This document shows positions 1 through 8,771 of a stretch of 64,000 bases of DNA, piece after piece. Below the pieces are notes generated by a model, which saw only the letters and a list, made by a program, of their open reading frames with translations, ran no database searches and had not been told where the DNA came from. This stretch comes from Azorhizobium caulinodans ORS 571 (GTDB taxonomy: Bacteria; Pseudomonadota; Alphaproteobacteria; Rhizobiales; Xanthobacteraceae), in NCBI RefSeq assembly GCF_000010525.1, contig NC_009937.1:3849501-3913500 (forward strand). Reading direction: 5' to 3'. The number at the start of each line of letters is the position of its first letter. Position 1 is the stretch's first letter. The position numbers were made by a program, and so were the translations under genes.

Positions 1-2087
1 GAGCGCCGCTCCAGATGATAAAGCTCCGCCTGCGGCACGTAGCGCACGGCAAGGCCCTTGGCCCGCACCTTCAGGCACAGGTCGCTGTCCTCATAATCGC
101 CGATCACATAGTCCTCGGTGAAACCGCCCACCGCCTCATAGAGCGCGCGCCGCATGAGGACGCATGCGCCGGTTACGGCTGGCACCGCACGGGCCACATT
201 GGCGGGCGCGTAATCGCGCGGCATGCCCTTGTGATAATGGTGGTTGAGCCACTGGCCGCGCACGCCGCGCGCGAAATACATGCCCGCATGCTGGAGCGAG
301 CCGTCGTCGAAGAGGAGCTTCGGCCCCACTGCCCCGATACTGTCGGCCGCAAGGGCCGCCACCAGCGGCGAAAGCCAGCCGGAGGCCACCGGAATGACGT
401 CGGAATTGACCTGCGCGATCACCCTGCCCCGCGCCTCGCGGGCACCGGCATTGCTGGCGACCGCGAAGCCGGCATTGCGCGGCATCACCACCAGCACGAC
501 GGGCAGATCATAGAGGATGTGAAGGCCCCTCAGCAGGTGCTCCACGCCATCGGCCTGCTCAGGCGAATCCAGCACATAGATGATTTCCGCGCGATCGCGG
601 ATCGCCGGGTCGGCGGCGAAAGCCCCGATCTGGAAGCGCAGGAAGTCGAGCACGCGATAAAGCGGCACCACGATGGAGACCTCGGGCGCAGCCACGCGCT
701 CGCCGACGGCGATGACGCGCGGCGCCCCCACCTGCGCGACGAAATCATGCTGAATCGCCGCCAGCGCCGGGCCGAGGCAGCGCGCCAGCGCAGTATCCGT
801 GAGGAATTGCGGCGGAATGGCCTTCAGAGCCCGCGAGCGCTTCTCGGAAAGATCCGCCGGCTGGGGCGCGGGCACGAGCATGTGGCGTTCGCCGGACTTC
901 ACCCGCAAGGCGAAGCGCGGCTGCAGCAGGTCCATACGCGCCGGCGCAAGGGCCGCGAAGCCCGTCACGGGAACCGTCTCGTCCCCCTGCCCCACCTGGC
1001 CGGAGAAGTCATGGCGGGCCTCGGTCAATGGCACGAGGGTTTCCCCGTCGATAAGGTCGAGGCCGGCGACGAGGCCCAGAGGATCACGCACCCAGCCGCC
1101 CGCCAGCAGGCCCGCAGAGGTGGCAAGCGCCAGATCGATCTCCGCCGAGGGCAGATGCGGGCCACCGGAGAGGGCGCGCGCCGGCAGTGGGGCTTGAAGC
1201 TGAAGTTCCACTGCCGCCGCGCGCGCCGCCTCCGAGCCTTGCGCCGCGACAGCGACGGCATATTCCCGCAACGCCGGATCGGCCTTGCCATTGGCGCGCC
1301 ACCAACGGGCCAGCGAACCGAGATCGGCAGGCCATTCGAGACGGCGCACCGCGAGCCAGCCGCTCCCGGACAGCAGAACGAGGGTCTCCGGCTCCTGCTC
1401 CGCATTGCCCAGCGCCAGATAGAAGCGGCGCTGCCCGCGCCCGTCCGGCGCCCCGATGCGCGGCGCCGCCGGAAGGCGGGAGAAACGATTGGGAGAAATG
1501 CAGTGGAGCGCGGTGGGCGGAGCGACGCCGGCCGGCAACCCGCCCTCCACCAGCGCGGTCTCGCCATCGAGCCGCGCCACGGCCCGCATCACCGCGGGTT
1601 GGGCACTCGCCGCGCGGGCGAGTCCGTAAATGAGACGGGCATAGGCCCGGTTGCCGCGCAGGCGGAAGATGCTCGCCCACGTCTCGAGCAGCGTCGTGAT
1701 GAGCGATACCCGCGCAACCGGCACGAGGCCAGCCAGCAGCGTCTCCACATCAACCGCGGGGATGTCGCGGGTGGGATCGACCCGGACTTCCACGCTCTGG
1801 CCCACGGCGCCGGCAAACAGGGAAAGAGACAGCGCCGCGTCCGGGCGGCGGAAGGCGAACAGGAGCCGCGTGCGGCCATCCTCGCGCAGCAGACGCAACG
1901 CGCCGAGGGGCGCCAGCGGTGCGCCGGACGAGGTTTCGAGCCGTCCCGAATTCCAGACCCGCGAGGGCGCGTCCCAGGCCAGCATCAGCACGCCACCGGA
2001 GAGCGCGAAGACCTGGGGGCCATCCGCTGCATCCGGCACCGGGCCGATGACGATGGGCGTAAAGACGTCGCGGGCGGGTTCGAGCAT
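1..2087 (-). CDS. Family 2 glycosyltransferase, 3' end cut by window edge
   Basis: The reading frame is open from an ATG at 2087 to the left edge (about 695 codons), preceded by a GAGGTGA ribosome site. The GT-A family 2 domain spans about residues 468-690. It shows the start VSIVVPLYR, a nucleotide-sugar site NAGFAVASNAG, QVNSDVIP at the DXD position, GACVLMRRALYEAVGGF and DYEDSDLCLK. It should transfer a sugar to a surface glycan at the inner membrane face. The first 450 residues match no family I recognise. The gene follows the RTX gene on the same strand, as expE2 (wgeB) follows expE1 in Sinorhizobium; that parallel is inference. The opposite strand carries a long open frame that is a GC-driven shadow. 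Confidence 0.85.
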   Translation of the reverse strand, partial: MLEPARDVFTPIVIGPVPDAADGPQVFALSGGVLMLAWDAPSRVWNSGRLETSSGAPLAPLGALRLLREDGRTRLLFAFRRPDAALSLSLFAGAVGQSVEVRVDPTRDIPAVDVETLLAGLVPVARVSLITTLLETWASIFRLRGNRAYARLIYGLARAASAQPAVMRAVARLDGETALVEGGLPAGVAPPTALHCISPNRFSRLPAAPRIGAPDGRGQRRFYLALGNAEQEPETLVLLSGSGWLAVRRLEWPADLGSLARWWRANGKADPALREYAVAVAAQGSEAARAAAVELQLQAPLPARALSGGPHLPSAEIDLALATSAGLLAGGWVRDPLGLVAGLDLIDGETLVPLTEARHDFSGQVGQGDETVPVTGFAALAPARMDLLQPRFALRVKSGERHMLVPAPQPADLSEKRSRALKAIPPQFLTDTALARCLGPALAAIQHDFVAQVGAPRVIAVGERVAAPEVSIVVPLYRVLDFLRFQIGAFAADPAIRDRAEIIYVLDSPEQADGVEHLLRGLHILYDLPVVLVVMPRNAGFAVASNAGAREARGRVIAQVNSDVIPVASGWLSPLVAALAADSIGAVGPKLLFDDGSLQHAGMYFARGVRGQWLNHHYHKGMPRDYAPANVARAVPAVTGACVLMRRALYEAVGGFTEDYVIGDYEDSDLCLKVRAKGLAVRYVPQAELYHLERR

Positions 2088-2221
2088 CGGCTGTCACCTC
2101 GGAAATGCGCCGGAAGGGCTGCCCGCGAGACGGGCTCGCGGGCAGCAGGAAACCGCGGGCGGGGGAAGACCCGGCGGTGTCTTGGCAAGCGGCGCGGAGC
2201 GGTGCGCCCCACGCCGGAGCA

Positions 2222-2881
2222 TCAGTGCACGAGGAAGTAGGTGTTCGGGTGATCCTGAACGTCTTCCAGGCTCACGCCATGCAGCGTGACGGTGTCGCCG
2301 TTGCCGAGATCGATGACCGTATGGCCGCCCACCTCCGTGGCCCGCGCCGCCACGTCGTCGGCGCTCGTGATATCCGTGCCGTTGATCCCCTTCGAGATTT
2401 CGAGAAGATCGGTGCCGGCCTTGAAGTCCAGCACCACGTCGTTGCCGCCGCCGCCGGTGAAGACGAACAGGTCGCTGCCCGCGCCGCCTTGCAGCAGGTC
2501 GTTGCCCGCGCCGCCGTGCAGGATGTCGTCGCCCGCACCGCCGGAGAGGAAATCATCCCCCGCGCCACCGACCAGGGCATCGTCGCCAGCGCCGCCGAGA
2601 AGCGTATCGTTGCCCTCGCCGCCGGAGAGATAATCCGAGCCGGAGCCGCCGGAGAGGAAATCGTGGCCGGCGCCGCCGAACAGGGCGTCGTCTCCTGAGT
2701 TTCCGAACAACGAGTCGTCTCCGGCATCGCCGTAGAGGGTATCCGCGCCGTGTTCACCAAACACGAGGTCATGCCCATCGCCGGCGAGCACCGTGTCGTC
2801 GCCACCATGAGCGAAGATCACGTCGTGGAACCGGCTTCCGAGAAGCGTATCGTCGAATGCGCTTCCTTCGATGGTTGCCAT
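2222..2881 (-). CDS. Small RTX (hemolysin-type) calcium-binding protein
   Basis: A 219-residue acidic protein made almost wholly of about 13 nonapeptide RTX repeats of GGxGxDxLx type (residues about 20-140), such as GGAGDDFLSG and GGAGNDLLQG. A short C-terminal part (FVFTGGGGNDVVLDFKAGTD onward) is the usual unprocessed signal region for type I export. There is no N-terminal signal peptide and no recognisable enzymatic domain. The repeats should fold as a parallel beta roll when they bind calcium outside the cell. The ATG at 2881 was chosen over one 15 codons upstream because GGAGA lies 6 bases before it. The adaptor and ABC exporter genes directly upstream are the likely export route. It is comparable to the secreted ExpE1/WgeA protein of rhizobia. 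Confidence 0.9.
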   Translation of the reverse strand: MATIEGSAFDDTLLGSRFHDVIFAHGGDDTVLAGDGHDLVFGEHGADTLYGDAGDDSLFGNSGDDALFGGAGHDFLSGGSGSDYLSGGEGNDTLLGGAGDDALVGGAGDDFLSGGAGDDILHGGAGNDLLQGGAGSDLFVFTGGGGNDVVLDFKAGTDLLEISKGINGTDITSADDVAARATEVGGHTVIDLGNGDTVTLHGVSLEDVQDHPNTYFLVH

Positions 2882-3202
2882 GGCTGTCTCCGTCACTCCA
2901 AAGCACGCCCGATCCCGGACCGGCACTGGCCGTCAGGCGAAAGCGTGTCTGGCTCAAGTTGCAGAGGCGAATTCACAGGCCCGGTCACATGGCCGGCCTG
3001 ATCCGCCCCCATGGGGGGACGCGGTCATCACGCCCTCGGAGGATACTTCCGTTTAAGGAACGCATCAGCTCCGATGCAGTGCATCATACGCAAGGGCATG
3101 ACGGACAGGAAGACCAAAAAGTGATTTTCTTCAAGGAATATTATGGCCTTAGACTTGGCCATTCGCCCTTATTCAAAGACATATTCAGTAGTGTTTGATC
3201 TC

Positions 3203-3217
3203 AATTTGATTCAAATT
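3203..3217. promoter_or_regulatory. Candidate operator upstream of RTX gene
   Basis: AATTTGATTCAAATT is a perfect 15-bp palindrome around a central T, in an AT-rich spot about 320 bp upstream of the RTX start. The same element (AATTTGAATCAAATT, its reverse complement) occurs at 6658-6672 next to the MarR-type regulator gene, and both carry a nearby GAAC on the matching side. MarR proteins bind such short dyads, so this is a likely operator for the local regulator; binding is inferred. Confidence 0.6.
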
Positions 3218-3240
3218 TTGAAATTGCGAACATGAATATA

Positions 3241-3279
3241 GCGCAGCGCACGGCAGCCCGGTGCCGCCGCACGCTGCGC
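3241..3279 (-). terminator. Nested hairpin after the adaptor gene
   Basis: GCGCAGCG at 3241-3248 pairs with CGCTGCGC at 3272-3279, and CGGCA (3251-3255) pairs with TGCCG (3262-3266) inside it. It lies just past the stop codon of the minus-strand adaptor gene. There is no clear T tract on the minus strand, so a terminator role is only possible. Confidence 0.35.
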
Positions 3280-3283
3280 CGCA

Positions 3284-4720
3284 TCAATTTTCGCGGAAGG
3301 CGCGGTTGAAGCTCTCGGTGACAGGACCGATGAGATAATCGATGGCCCGCCGGGGCTTGCGCACCGCCATCAGCTCCGCCGGCATGCCCGGATAGAGGCT
3401 CACGGTCGGGTGCTTCTCCAGCTCCGCCGCATCGATGGACGCCCGGATGACATAATAGGCGTTCTGCGAGTTTGGATCGATGGTCTGATCCGCCGCCACA
3501 TAGATGATCTTTCCGTCAACAGGCGGAATCACCCGATGGTCATAAGCGGTGAGCCGCACCTGCGCCTTGCCGCCCACATGCACATTGACGATTTCCCGCG
3601 TGCCGAGCTTGGCTTCGACCACGAGTTGCTCCTTCTCCGGCACCACATCCATGATCGGCTGGCCGGCGGGGATCGCGCTTCCGGGCGTGCGGAACTGGAT
3701 GTTGGCGATCACGCCATCCTGTGGCGCGCGGACGGTGAGCCGGTCCAGCACGTCCTTGGCGGAGGTGATCTGGTTCTCCACCTCCGCGAGCTGGAGCTGC
3801 GCGTCCTGGAGCTGGGTCGCCACATCGCTCTGCCAGTCGAGATCGATGCTCGCCAGCGTCGCCTCGGCGCTGGCCTTGGCCTGTTCGGACTTGGCGATCT
3901 GAGCCCGGTAGTCGCCGACCCGCCCCTTGAGCTCGGACACGCGCGCTTCCTGCTCCAGCAGTTGCGCCTTGGCGACAAATCCCTTGCCGGCGAGTTCCTT
4001 GAGCCCCGTCAGGCGCTCGGAGATGTAGTCGCGCTGGCGCTCGGCAGACTCGATCAGCGCCGACAGGGACTGCGCCTCCGCAATCCGCTGCTCGATTTCC
4101 TTGCGCTGGATCTGGGTCTTGCCGACATAGGCATCGTGCCGACGCTGGAACAGCCGCCGTTCCGCAGACAGCACATCCACCGCTACGGGGTTCGCGGGAT
4201 CGAGCACTGGAGGGGGGAAATCCACCTGTGTGGCGCCGCTCTGCTCTGCGCGAAGGCGCGCGAGCTTCGCGAGGAAGCCGACGCGCCGGCCGCGGTACTG
4301 CTCAAGATCGGAGCGGGCACGGGTATCGTCCATCAGCGCCACCGGCTGGCCCAGCTTCACCACATCGCCTTCCTGCACCAGCAGGCGTTTCAGGATTCCG
4401 CCCTCCAGGTGGCTTACCGTCTTGCGCTTGGAATCGACCACCAGCGTACCGGTCGCGACCGCCGCCGAATCAAGATTGGCCAGCAGTGCCCAGGTGGTGA
4501 AGCCGCCGAAGCCGATGAGCACCGCCAGCGTGCCAGCGATGACGGGTCCCCGCAGCCCCGATGGCGCTTCCACCGCCTCGCGTTCCAGCACCTGATACCA
4601 GGTCTCCACCTTGCGGTGGCGGTCCGGCGGCAGCACCTCCGCGCGCCGGGCCGCGACGCCGCGCTGGGGAGCGTCGGCCAGGCGCGCGGGCGTGCGCTGC
4701 ATGTCATCCGCCTCGCTCAT
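3284..4720 (-). CDS. HlyD-family type I secretion adaptor (membrane fusion protein)
   Basis: A 478-residue periplasmic adaptor linking an inner-membrane ABC exporter to an outer-membrane channel. After about 59 cytoplasmic residues there is one membrane span (about 60-81). Next come the first half of a lipoyl-like domain (SHLEGGILKRLLVQEGD), a long coiled-coil region rich in Glu, Lys and Ala, the second lipoyl half (RAPQDGVIANIQFRTPG) and a beta-barrel domain. The ATG at 4720 overlaps the stop of the ABC exporter gene as ATGA, which fixes the start and implies translational coupling. No TolC-like outer-membrane gene is in the window. The neighbouring RTX protein is the probable cargo. Confidence 0.93.
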   Translation of the reverse strand: MSEADDMQRTPARLADAPQRGVAARRAEVLPPDRHRKVETWYQVLEREAVEAPSGLRGPVIAGTLAVLIGFGGFTTWALLANLDSAAVATGTLVVDSKRKTVSHLEGGILKRLLVQEGDVVKLGQPVALMDDTRARSDLEQYRGRRVGFLAKLARLRAEQSGATQVDFPPPVLDPANPVAVDVLSAERRLFQRRHDAYVGKTQIQRKEIEQRIAEAQSLSALIESAERQRDYISERLTGLKELAGKGFVAKAQLLEQEARVSELKGRVGDYRAQIAKSEQAKASAEATLASIDLDWQSDVATQLQDAQLQLAEVENQITSAKDVLDRLTVRAPQDGVIANIQFRTPGSAIPAGQPIMDVVPEKEQLVVEAKLGTREIVNVHVGGKAQVRLTAYDHRVIPPVDGKIIYVAADQTIDPNSQNAYYVIRASIDAAELEKHPTVSLYPGMPAELMAVRKPRRAIDYLIGPVTESFNRAFREN

Positions 4721-6438
4721 GCGGCACCTCCTGCTGTGGAGAGCTTGGGCTTGCGCGAGGGCGTCAGGGTCGCCACCACCGAAGTCCGATCGCCAAACTG
4801 GGAGATGCGACCGTCCTGCAGCACCAGCAGCTTGTCGGCGCATTCCATGATTGCCGGGCGATGGGCGATCACCACCACGATCGCACCGTCATCGCGCATG
4901 GCTCGCATGGCCCGCATCAGTGCGGCCTCGCCCTCCGCGTCCAGGTTTGCGTTCGGCTCGTCCAGCACGAGGAAGCGCGGCCGACCATAAAGGGCGCGGG
5001 CAAGCGCGATGCGCTGCTTCTGGCCACCGGAGAGGGTGAAGCGGCCGTCGCCCACCGGCGTGTCGTAGCCAAGCGGCAGGCGGCCGATCATCTCATGCAC
5101 GCCAGCCATGCGCGCGGCCTCGATGACCGCCCGCGGGTCGGGCTCGCCCATGCGCGCGATGTTCTCGCGGATGGTCCCGTCCAGCAGCGAGACGGACTGG
5201 GGCAGATAGCCCACCATCTCACCGAACGAGCCTCGCTCCCAGAGATAAACATTGTGGCCGTCCAGATAGATACCTCCGGAGGTGGGCTTCGCCGCCCCCA
5301 CCATGAGGCGGGCGAGCGTGGACTTGCCTGCGGCGGAGGGGCCGACGACACCCAGGATCGTGCCCGGCTCCACCCGGAAGCTGATGTTCTTGATGACCGC
5401 GAGATCGCGCCCCTGCGCGATGAAGATGAGGTTGTCCACCTCCAGCGGCCCCTCACTGGGCGGCGTCGGGAAGGTGTCCCGGTGGGCGTGATAGGTCTCC
5501 AGAAGCTCACGCACCCGCTGCCAGGCGGAGGAGGCCGCGATCCATGAGCGCCAATTGTCGGTGAGGCTGTCGAAGGGCGCCAAGAGGCGACTCATGATGA
5601 TGGTCGCGCCGATCATGGAGCCGGGCGAGGCATCGCCCTCGATGACCAGCGAGGCGCCGAGCGAGAGGGCGCCGATCTGCATGGTGAGCCGAAGCACGCG
5701 CGTGACCGCATGCATGCCGCGGCCGCGCCCGTTAGCCATGTTGGAGAGGTCGGCAGCATGCACCTGCGAGGTGCGCCAGCGACGCGCCAGATTGGGCAGC
5801 ATGCCCATGGCCTCGATGGCCTCGGAGTAGCGCAGGTTCGCGCTGATCCGCGAGATGTTCTCGATGTGGGCCTGGTTCGCTTCCTTGGTGAGCCGTCGCG
5901 TGAACATGTCTGACAACAGGCCGAGCGCCACAAGGATACCTGCGGACACCACCGCCAGCAGCCCGTAATAGGGATGGAGCGCGAACAGGACCGCCAGAAA
6001 GATGGGGCACCACATGCCCTCCAGCGGAGCCATCACCGCGCTGGAGGTGAGGAAGCCGCGCAGATCGGACAGATCGCGAAGCACCTGCGTCGCCTTCACC
6101 GCGCCGCCCTCTACCGAAGCCGTGAGCGCCGCCTCCAGCGTCGGCAGGTTGAGCCGCCGGACCAAGGTACCAGCCATCGCCTGAAAGGTGAGCGCGCGTA
6201 TATATTCTAGGATGCCGTAGAGGATCAGGCCGAATCCCGCGAGCAGCGCCAGCATCGCCAGCGTGTCATAGCTGCGCGAGTTGATGACGCGATCGTGCAC
6301 CTGCAGCATGAAGATGGGCACGGTGAGCTGTAGCAACGTAATGAAGCCGCTCAAGGCTGCCGCATAGGCCAGACCCGCCACAAACGTCCGGCGGCCAGCC
6401 TTGATCAAGGTTCGTGCGTCAGACTGCCTGGATGTCAT
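4717..6438 (-). CDS. Type I secretion ABC permease/ATPase (PrtD/HlyB-like)
   Basis: A 573-residue half-transporter. The N-terminal membrane domain (about 1-310) has several hydrophobic spans. The nucleotide-binding domain has Walker A GPSAAGKS (366-373), signature LSGGQ (469-473) and Walker B FLVLDEP (489-495). It lacks the C39-like N-terminal domain of HlyB, as in PrtD and AprD exporters of RTX proteins. An AGGAGG ribosome site lies 11 bases before the ATG. It forms an operon with the adaptor (ATGA overlap) and is divergent from the MarR-type regulator. It corresponds in order and type to expD1 of the rhizobial galactoglucan locus. Confidence 0.94.
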   Translation of the reverse strand: MTSRQSDARTLIKAGRRTFVAGLAYAAALSGFITLLQLTVPIFMLQVHDRVINSRSYDTLAMLALLAGFGLILYGILEYIRALTFQAMAGTLVRRLNLPTLEAALTASVEGGAVKATQVLRDLSDLRGFLTSSAVMAPLEGMWCPIFLAVLFALHPYYGLLAVVSAGILVALGLLSDMFTRRLTKEANQAHIENISRISANLRYSEAIEAMGMLPNLARRWRTSQVHAADLSNMANGRGRGMHAVTRVLRLTMQIGALSLGASLVIEGDASPGSMIGATIIMSRLLAPFDSLTDNWRSWIAASSAWQRVRELLETYHAHRDTFPTPPSEGPLEVDNLIFIAQGRDLAVIKNISFRVEPGTILGVVGPSAAGKSTLARLMVGAAKPTSGGIYLDGHNVYLWERGSFGEMVGYLPQSVSLLDGTIRENIARMGEPDPRAVIEAARMAGVHEMIGRLPLGYDTPVGDGRFTLSGGQKQRIALARALYGRPRFLVLDEPNANLDAEGEAALMRAMRAMRDDGAIVVVIAHRPAIMECADKLLVLQDGRISQFGDRTSVVATLTPSRKPKLSTAGGAA

Positions 6439-6657
6439 CGTGGACGCACCCTCCTACCGCAGCGCGAAGATTTTTGGCCGAAAGTCGAAACACCTTCAAA
6501 AGAGCGATGAGTTTCCCTATCATCGCCTCATTAAGTCCTACCTTCGATGACGTTGTCATCACTCTTCATCGGTTATTTGGAGAGAAGATGGCATAAGCTG
6601 TCAATCAATAGCTGACCAGATTCGTCAGCATGACTGGTCTTGGGGAGGTTAGTTCGA

Positions 6658-6672
6658 AATTTGAATCAAATT
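6658..6672. promoter_or_regulatory. Candidate operator between exporter and regulator genes
   Basis: AATTTGAATCAAATT is a perfect 15-bp palindrome around a central A, flanked by TTCGA and TTCGG. It lies 19 bp before the regulator ATG and in the divergent promoter region of the exporter operon. It matches the element at 3203-3217, which suggests one regulator controls its own gene, the exporter and the RTX cargo. Regulation is inferred from position and sequence identity. Confidence 0.65.
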
Positions 6673-6690
6673 CGGACGAAAGGGGACGTG

Positions 6691-7302
6691 ATGACTCATA
6701 AGATTGACCGACCCATGACCGAAGACGGTGGCGAAGACTTTGGTGTACGCTGGAGCGATCTCATGCCCTCCGGCGTGAGCGACAGCGGCTCGATGCCTGA
6801 CCCGGACCCCAGTGAGACGGGTCCCTCTGCCCCGGCCACCGCCACCGATGCAGTCACCCATCTGGAACTCGTGCGGGTGATCGAGCGGGTGCATCGCCGC
6901 TATTTCGACCTGCTGCGTGTGGAGCTGACGCGCCTCGGCGTCGACGACATCAGCCCCTCGCAGGTCATGCTGCTGTTCACCATCGGCGAGGATGAACTTT
7001 CCGTCCGCGACCTGCTGGAGCGGGGGCATTATCTGGGCTCCAACGCCTCTTACAATCTCAAGCAGTTGCTGGAGGCCAATTACATCGTCCGGGCCGCGTC
7101 TGCCCGCGACCGCCGCTCCGCCCGCATACGGCTGGACGCGAAGGGCCGAAATCTCTGCAATCTCATCCGCAGCGTCGACGAGACCTACCACCGGCTGGTG
7201 GCGCGGGATGCGGAGGAAACGCGGGAACTCGGCATCGCCTTCGCCATGCTGCGGCGCCTCGAGTTCGTATGGACCAACGCCCTTCGCTACGGCAACGGCT
7301 GA
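6691..7302 (+). CDS. MarR-type winged-helix transcriptional regulator
   Basis: A 203-residue protein with an acidic, Pro/Ser-rich N-terminal tail of about 50 residues and then a MarR-like winged-helix core. It shows the dimer helix (LELVRVIERVHRRYFDLLRV), HTH (LSVRDLLERGHYLGSNASYN) and wing (RAASARDRRSARIRL). The ATG at 6691 was chosen for the AAAGGGG site 6 bases upstream; a start 17 codons earlier would overlap the operator. It is divergent from the type I exporter, like expG (wggR), the MarR-type activator in Sinorhizobium. It probably binds the palindromes at 6658 and 3203. Its ligand, if any, is unknown. Confidence 0.85.
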   Translation: MTHKIDRPMTEDGGEDFGVRWSDLMPSGVSDSGSMPDPDPSETGPSAPATATDAVTHLELVRVIERVHRRYFDLLRVELTRLGVDDISPSQVMLLFTIGEDELSVRDLLERGHYLGSNASYNLKQLLEANYIVRAASARDRRSARIRLDAKGRNLCNLIRSVDETYHRLVARDAEETRELGIAFAMLRRLEFVWTNALRYGNG

Positions 7303-7358
7303 CCCGCTTCCCGTCCCCCATCGGGACGGGCCGTGACGTTCCTCACGCCCGGAAGCTC

Positions 7359-8609
7359 ATGCGGATTGTCTTCATCCATCGGCGGGGGCCAGGCCAGTTC
7401 CTGCACCTCGCACCCTATCTCGCCAGCGAAGGCTGGGAGGTGACGCTCATCTGCGAGACCATGGACCGCCCCCTGCCCGGTGTGCGCACGGTCCGCCACC
7501 GCGCGGAGCACGCCCCCCATGGACGCGCCGACGCGACACCCCACTTCGCCACCCCAGAACAGCATGTGCGCATCGGCTACCGGGTGGCGGAAACACTGGA
7601 TGCGCTGGCGCGGATCGATGGCCCGCCCGATGTGGTCTATGGCCATATGGGCTGGGGCGGCCTGCTGTTTGCCAAGGACGTGCTGCCGCAGACCCCGCTT
7701 CTCGCCTATTGCGAATATTACCACCGGCCGGAAGGGGGCGACGCGGGCTTCGACCCCGCCGACACCGTGACGCGCGACGACCGCCAGCGGCTGCGGCTGC
7801 GCAATAGCGCCCAGTTGCTGACGCTGGATGCCATGGACGGCGGCATCAGCCCCACGCGCTGGCAGAAGGGCCGCTTTCCCGCCGCCTATCAGAACCGCAT
7901 CGCCCAATGCCATGACGGCATCGACGTCCGCTTGTGCCGGCCCGATCCGCAGGCGCGCCTCACTTTGCCCGATGGTACGGTGCTGCGTGCCGGTGACCCT
8001 GTGGTGACATATGCGGCGCGCGATCTCGAGCCCTATCGCGGCTTTCCGGAATTCATGCGCGCCGCAGCGCGGGTGGCGCAGGCCCATCCGGACGTGCGCT
8101 TTGTCGTCGCGGGGGGAGACGGCATCAGCTACGGTCGCCCGCCCGCACATGGCCGGAACTGGCGCGAGGTGATGATGGCCGAGACTGGCCTCGATCCGGC
8201 GCGCATCACCTTCCTCGGCACCATCCCGCACGCAGCGCTCATTCGCCTGTTCCAGGTCTCGGCGGCCCACGTCTATCTCACCTATCCCTTCGTGCTGTCG
8301 TGGTCCGTGCTCGAAGCCATGGCGTGCGGCGCGCTCGTCATCGGCTCGGCGACGCCGCCGGTCGCGGAAGTGATCGAGGACGGCACAAACGGACTCATCA
8401 CGCCCTTCTTCGACATTGACACCCTGGCCGCACGCATGCGCGAGGCGCTGGACAGCAGGACCACCTTCTCCGCGCTCCGCGCGGGTGCCCGGCGCACCAT
8501 TGCCGAGCGCTTTGCGCTCGACTCCCGCCTCAGACGGCAGCAGGCCCTGATCGGCAGCCTCACCGGCCGGCGGCCCGCAGCGCAACGCACCGCCATGGGG
8601 GCGGCGTGA
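7359..8609 (+). CDS. Family 4 glycosyltransferase
   Basis: A 416-residue GT-B enzyme. The N-terminal half has IHRRGPGQFLHLAPYL and YGHMGWGGLLFAKDVLP followed by YCEYYHRPEGGDAGFDP, typical of the family 4 group with a conserved GWG..KDV core. The C-terminal half has the nucleotide-sugar site (VLSWSVLEAMACGALVIGS, then a conserved Glu). It should add a sugar, probably from a nucleotide donor, to a lipid-linked glycan. The internal ATG at 7359 was chosen because the family motif MRIVFIH starts there. It lies 56 bases after the regulator gene, so the two may be co-transcribed. Confidence 0.87.
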   Translation: MRIVFIHRRGPGQFLHLAPYLASEGWEVTLICETMDRPLPGVRTVRHRAEHAPHGRADATPHFATPEQHVRIGYRVAETLDALARIDGPPDVVYGHMGWGGLLFAKDVLPQTPLLAYCEYYHRPEGGDAGFDPADTVTRDDRQRLRLRNSAQLLTLDAMDGGISPTRWQKGRFPAAYQNRIAQCHDGIDVRLCRPDPQARLTLPDGTVLRAGDPVVTYAARDLEPYRGFPEFMRAAARVAQAHPDVRFVVAGGDGISYGRPPAHGRNWREVMMAETGLDPARITFLGTIPHAALIRLFQVSAAHVYLTYPFVLSWSVLEAMACGALVIGSATPPVAEVIEDGTNGLITPFFDIDTLAARMREALDSRTTFSALRAGARRTIAERFALDSRLRRQQALIGSLTGRRPAAQRTAMGAA

Positions 8610-8771
8610 GGCCTGCCCGACGACAACCGGGGCATTCTACTTCGATTTTCAAAGTATATTTTTAATATTGCGCGCCGCAAAACTGCGGGCAAGATAATGA
8701 AACCAGCGTAGACAGAGAGACCGCGCTGCCCTGTCCCACCAATGATCGCACGACCCGCGAGGAGGACATTC

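Larger units (their letters stand above)
2882..3283. other. Intergenic region upstream of RTX gene
   Basis: This stretch separates the end of the adaptor gene from the RTX start. No convincing gene is seen on either strand. It becomes AT-rich between about 3100 and 3240, unlike the flanking genes, and holds the palindrome at 3203-3217 and a nested hairpin at 3241-3279. It is most likely the promoter region for the RTX-glycosyltransferase pair. Confidence 0.6.

Noticed and set aside
15-2240. Long plus-strand open frame of 741 codons at the left end
   Set aside because: It is antisense to a clear glycosyltransferase frame, rich in His/Arg/Gly with no domain, and is a by-product of high GC content.
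2222-2881. RTX toxin or metalloprotease
   Set aside because: No toxin, lipase or zinc-protease domain; the protein is repeats plus export signal only.
3410-4990. Plus-strand open frame of 526 codons
   Set aside because: It is antisense to the HlyD adaptor, which has full family motifs.
8641-8672. Third copy of the AATTTGATTCAAATT operator before the pyruvyl transferase
   Set aside because: The sequence (TTCGATTTTCAAAG) is only loosely similar, with a different spacing and no dyad.
8675-8688. Hairpin CCGCA-AAAC-TGCGG before the pyruvyl transferase
   Set aside because: Only five base pairs and no T tract; not enough for a terminator call.
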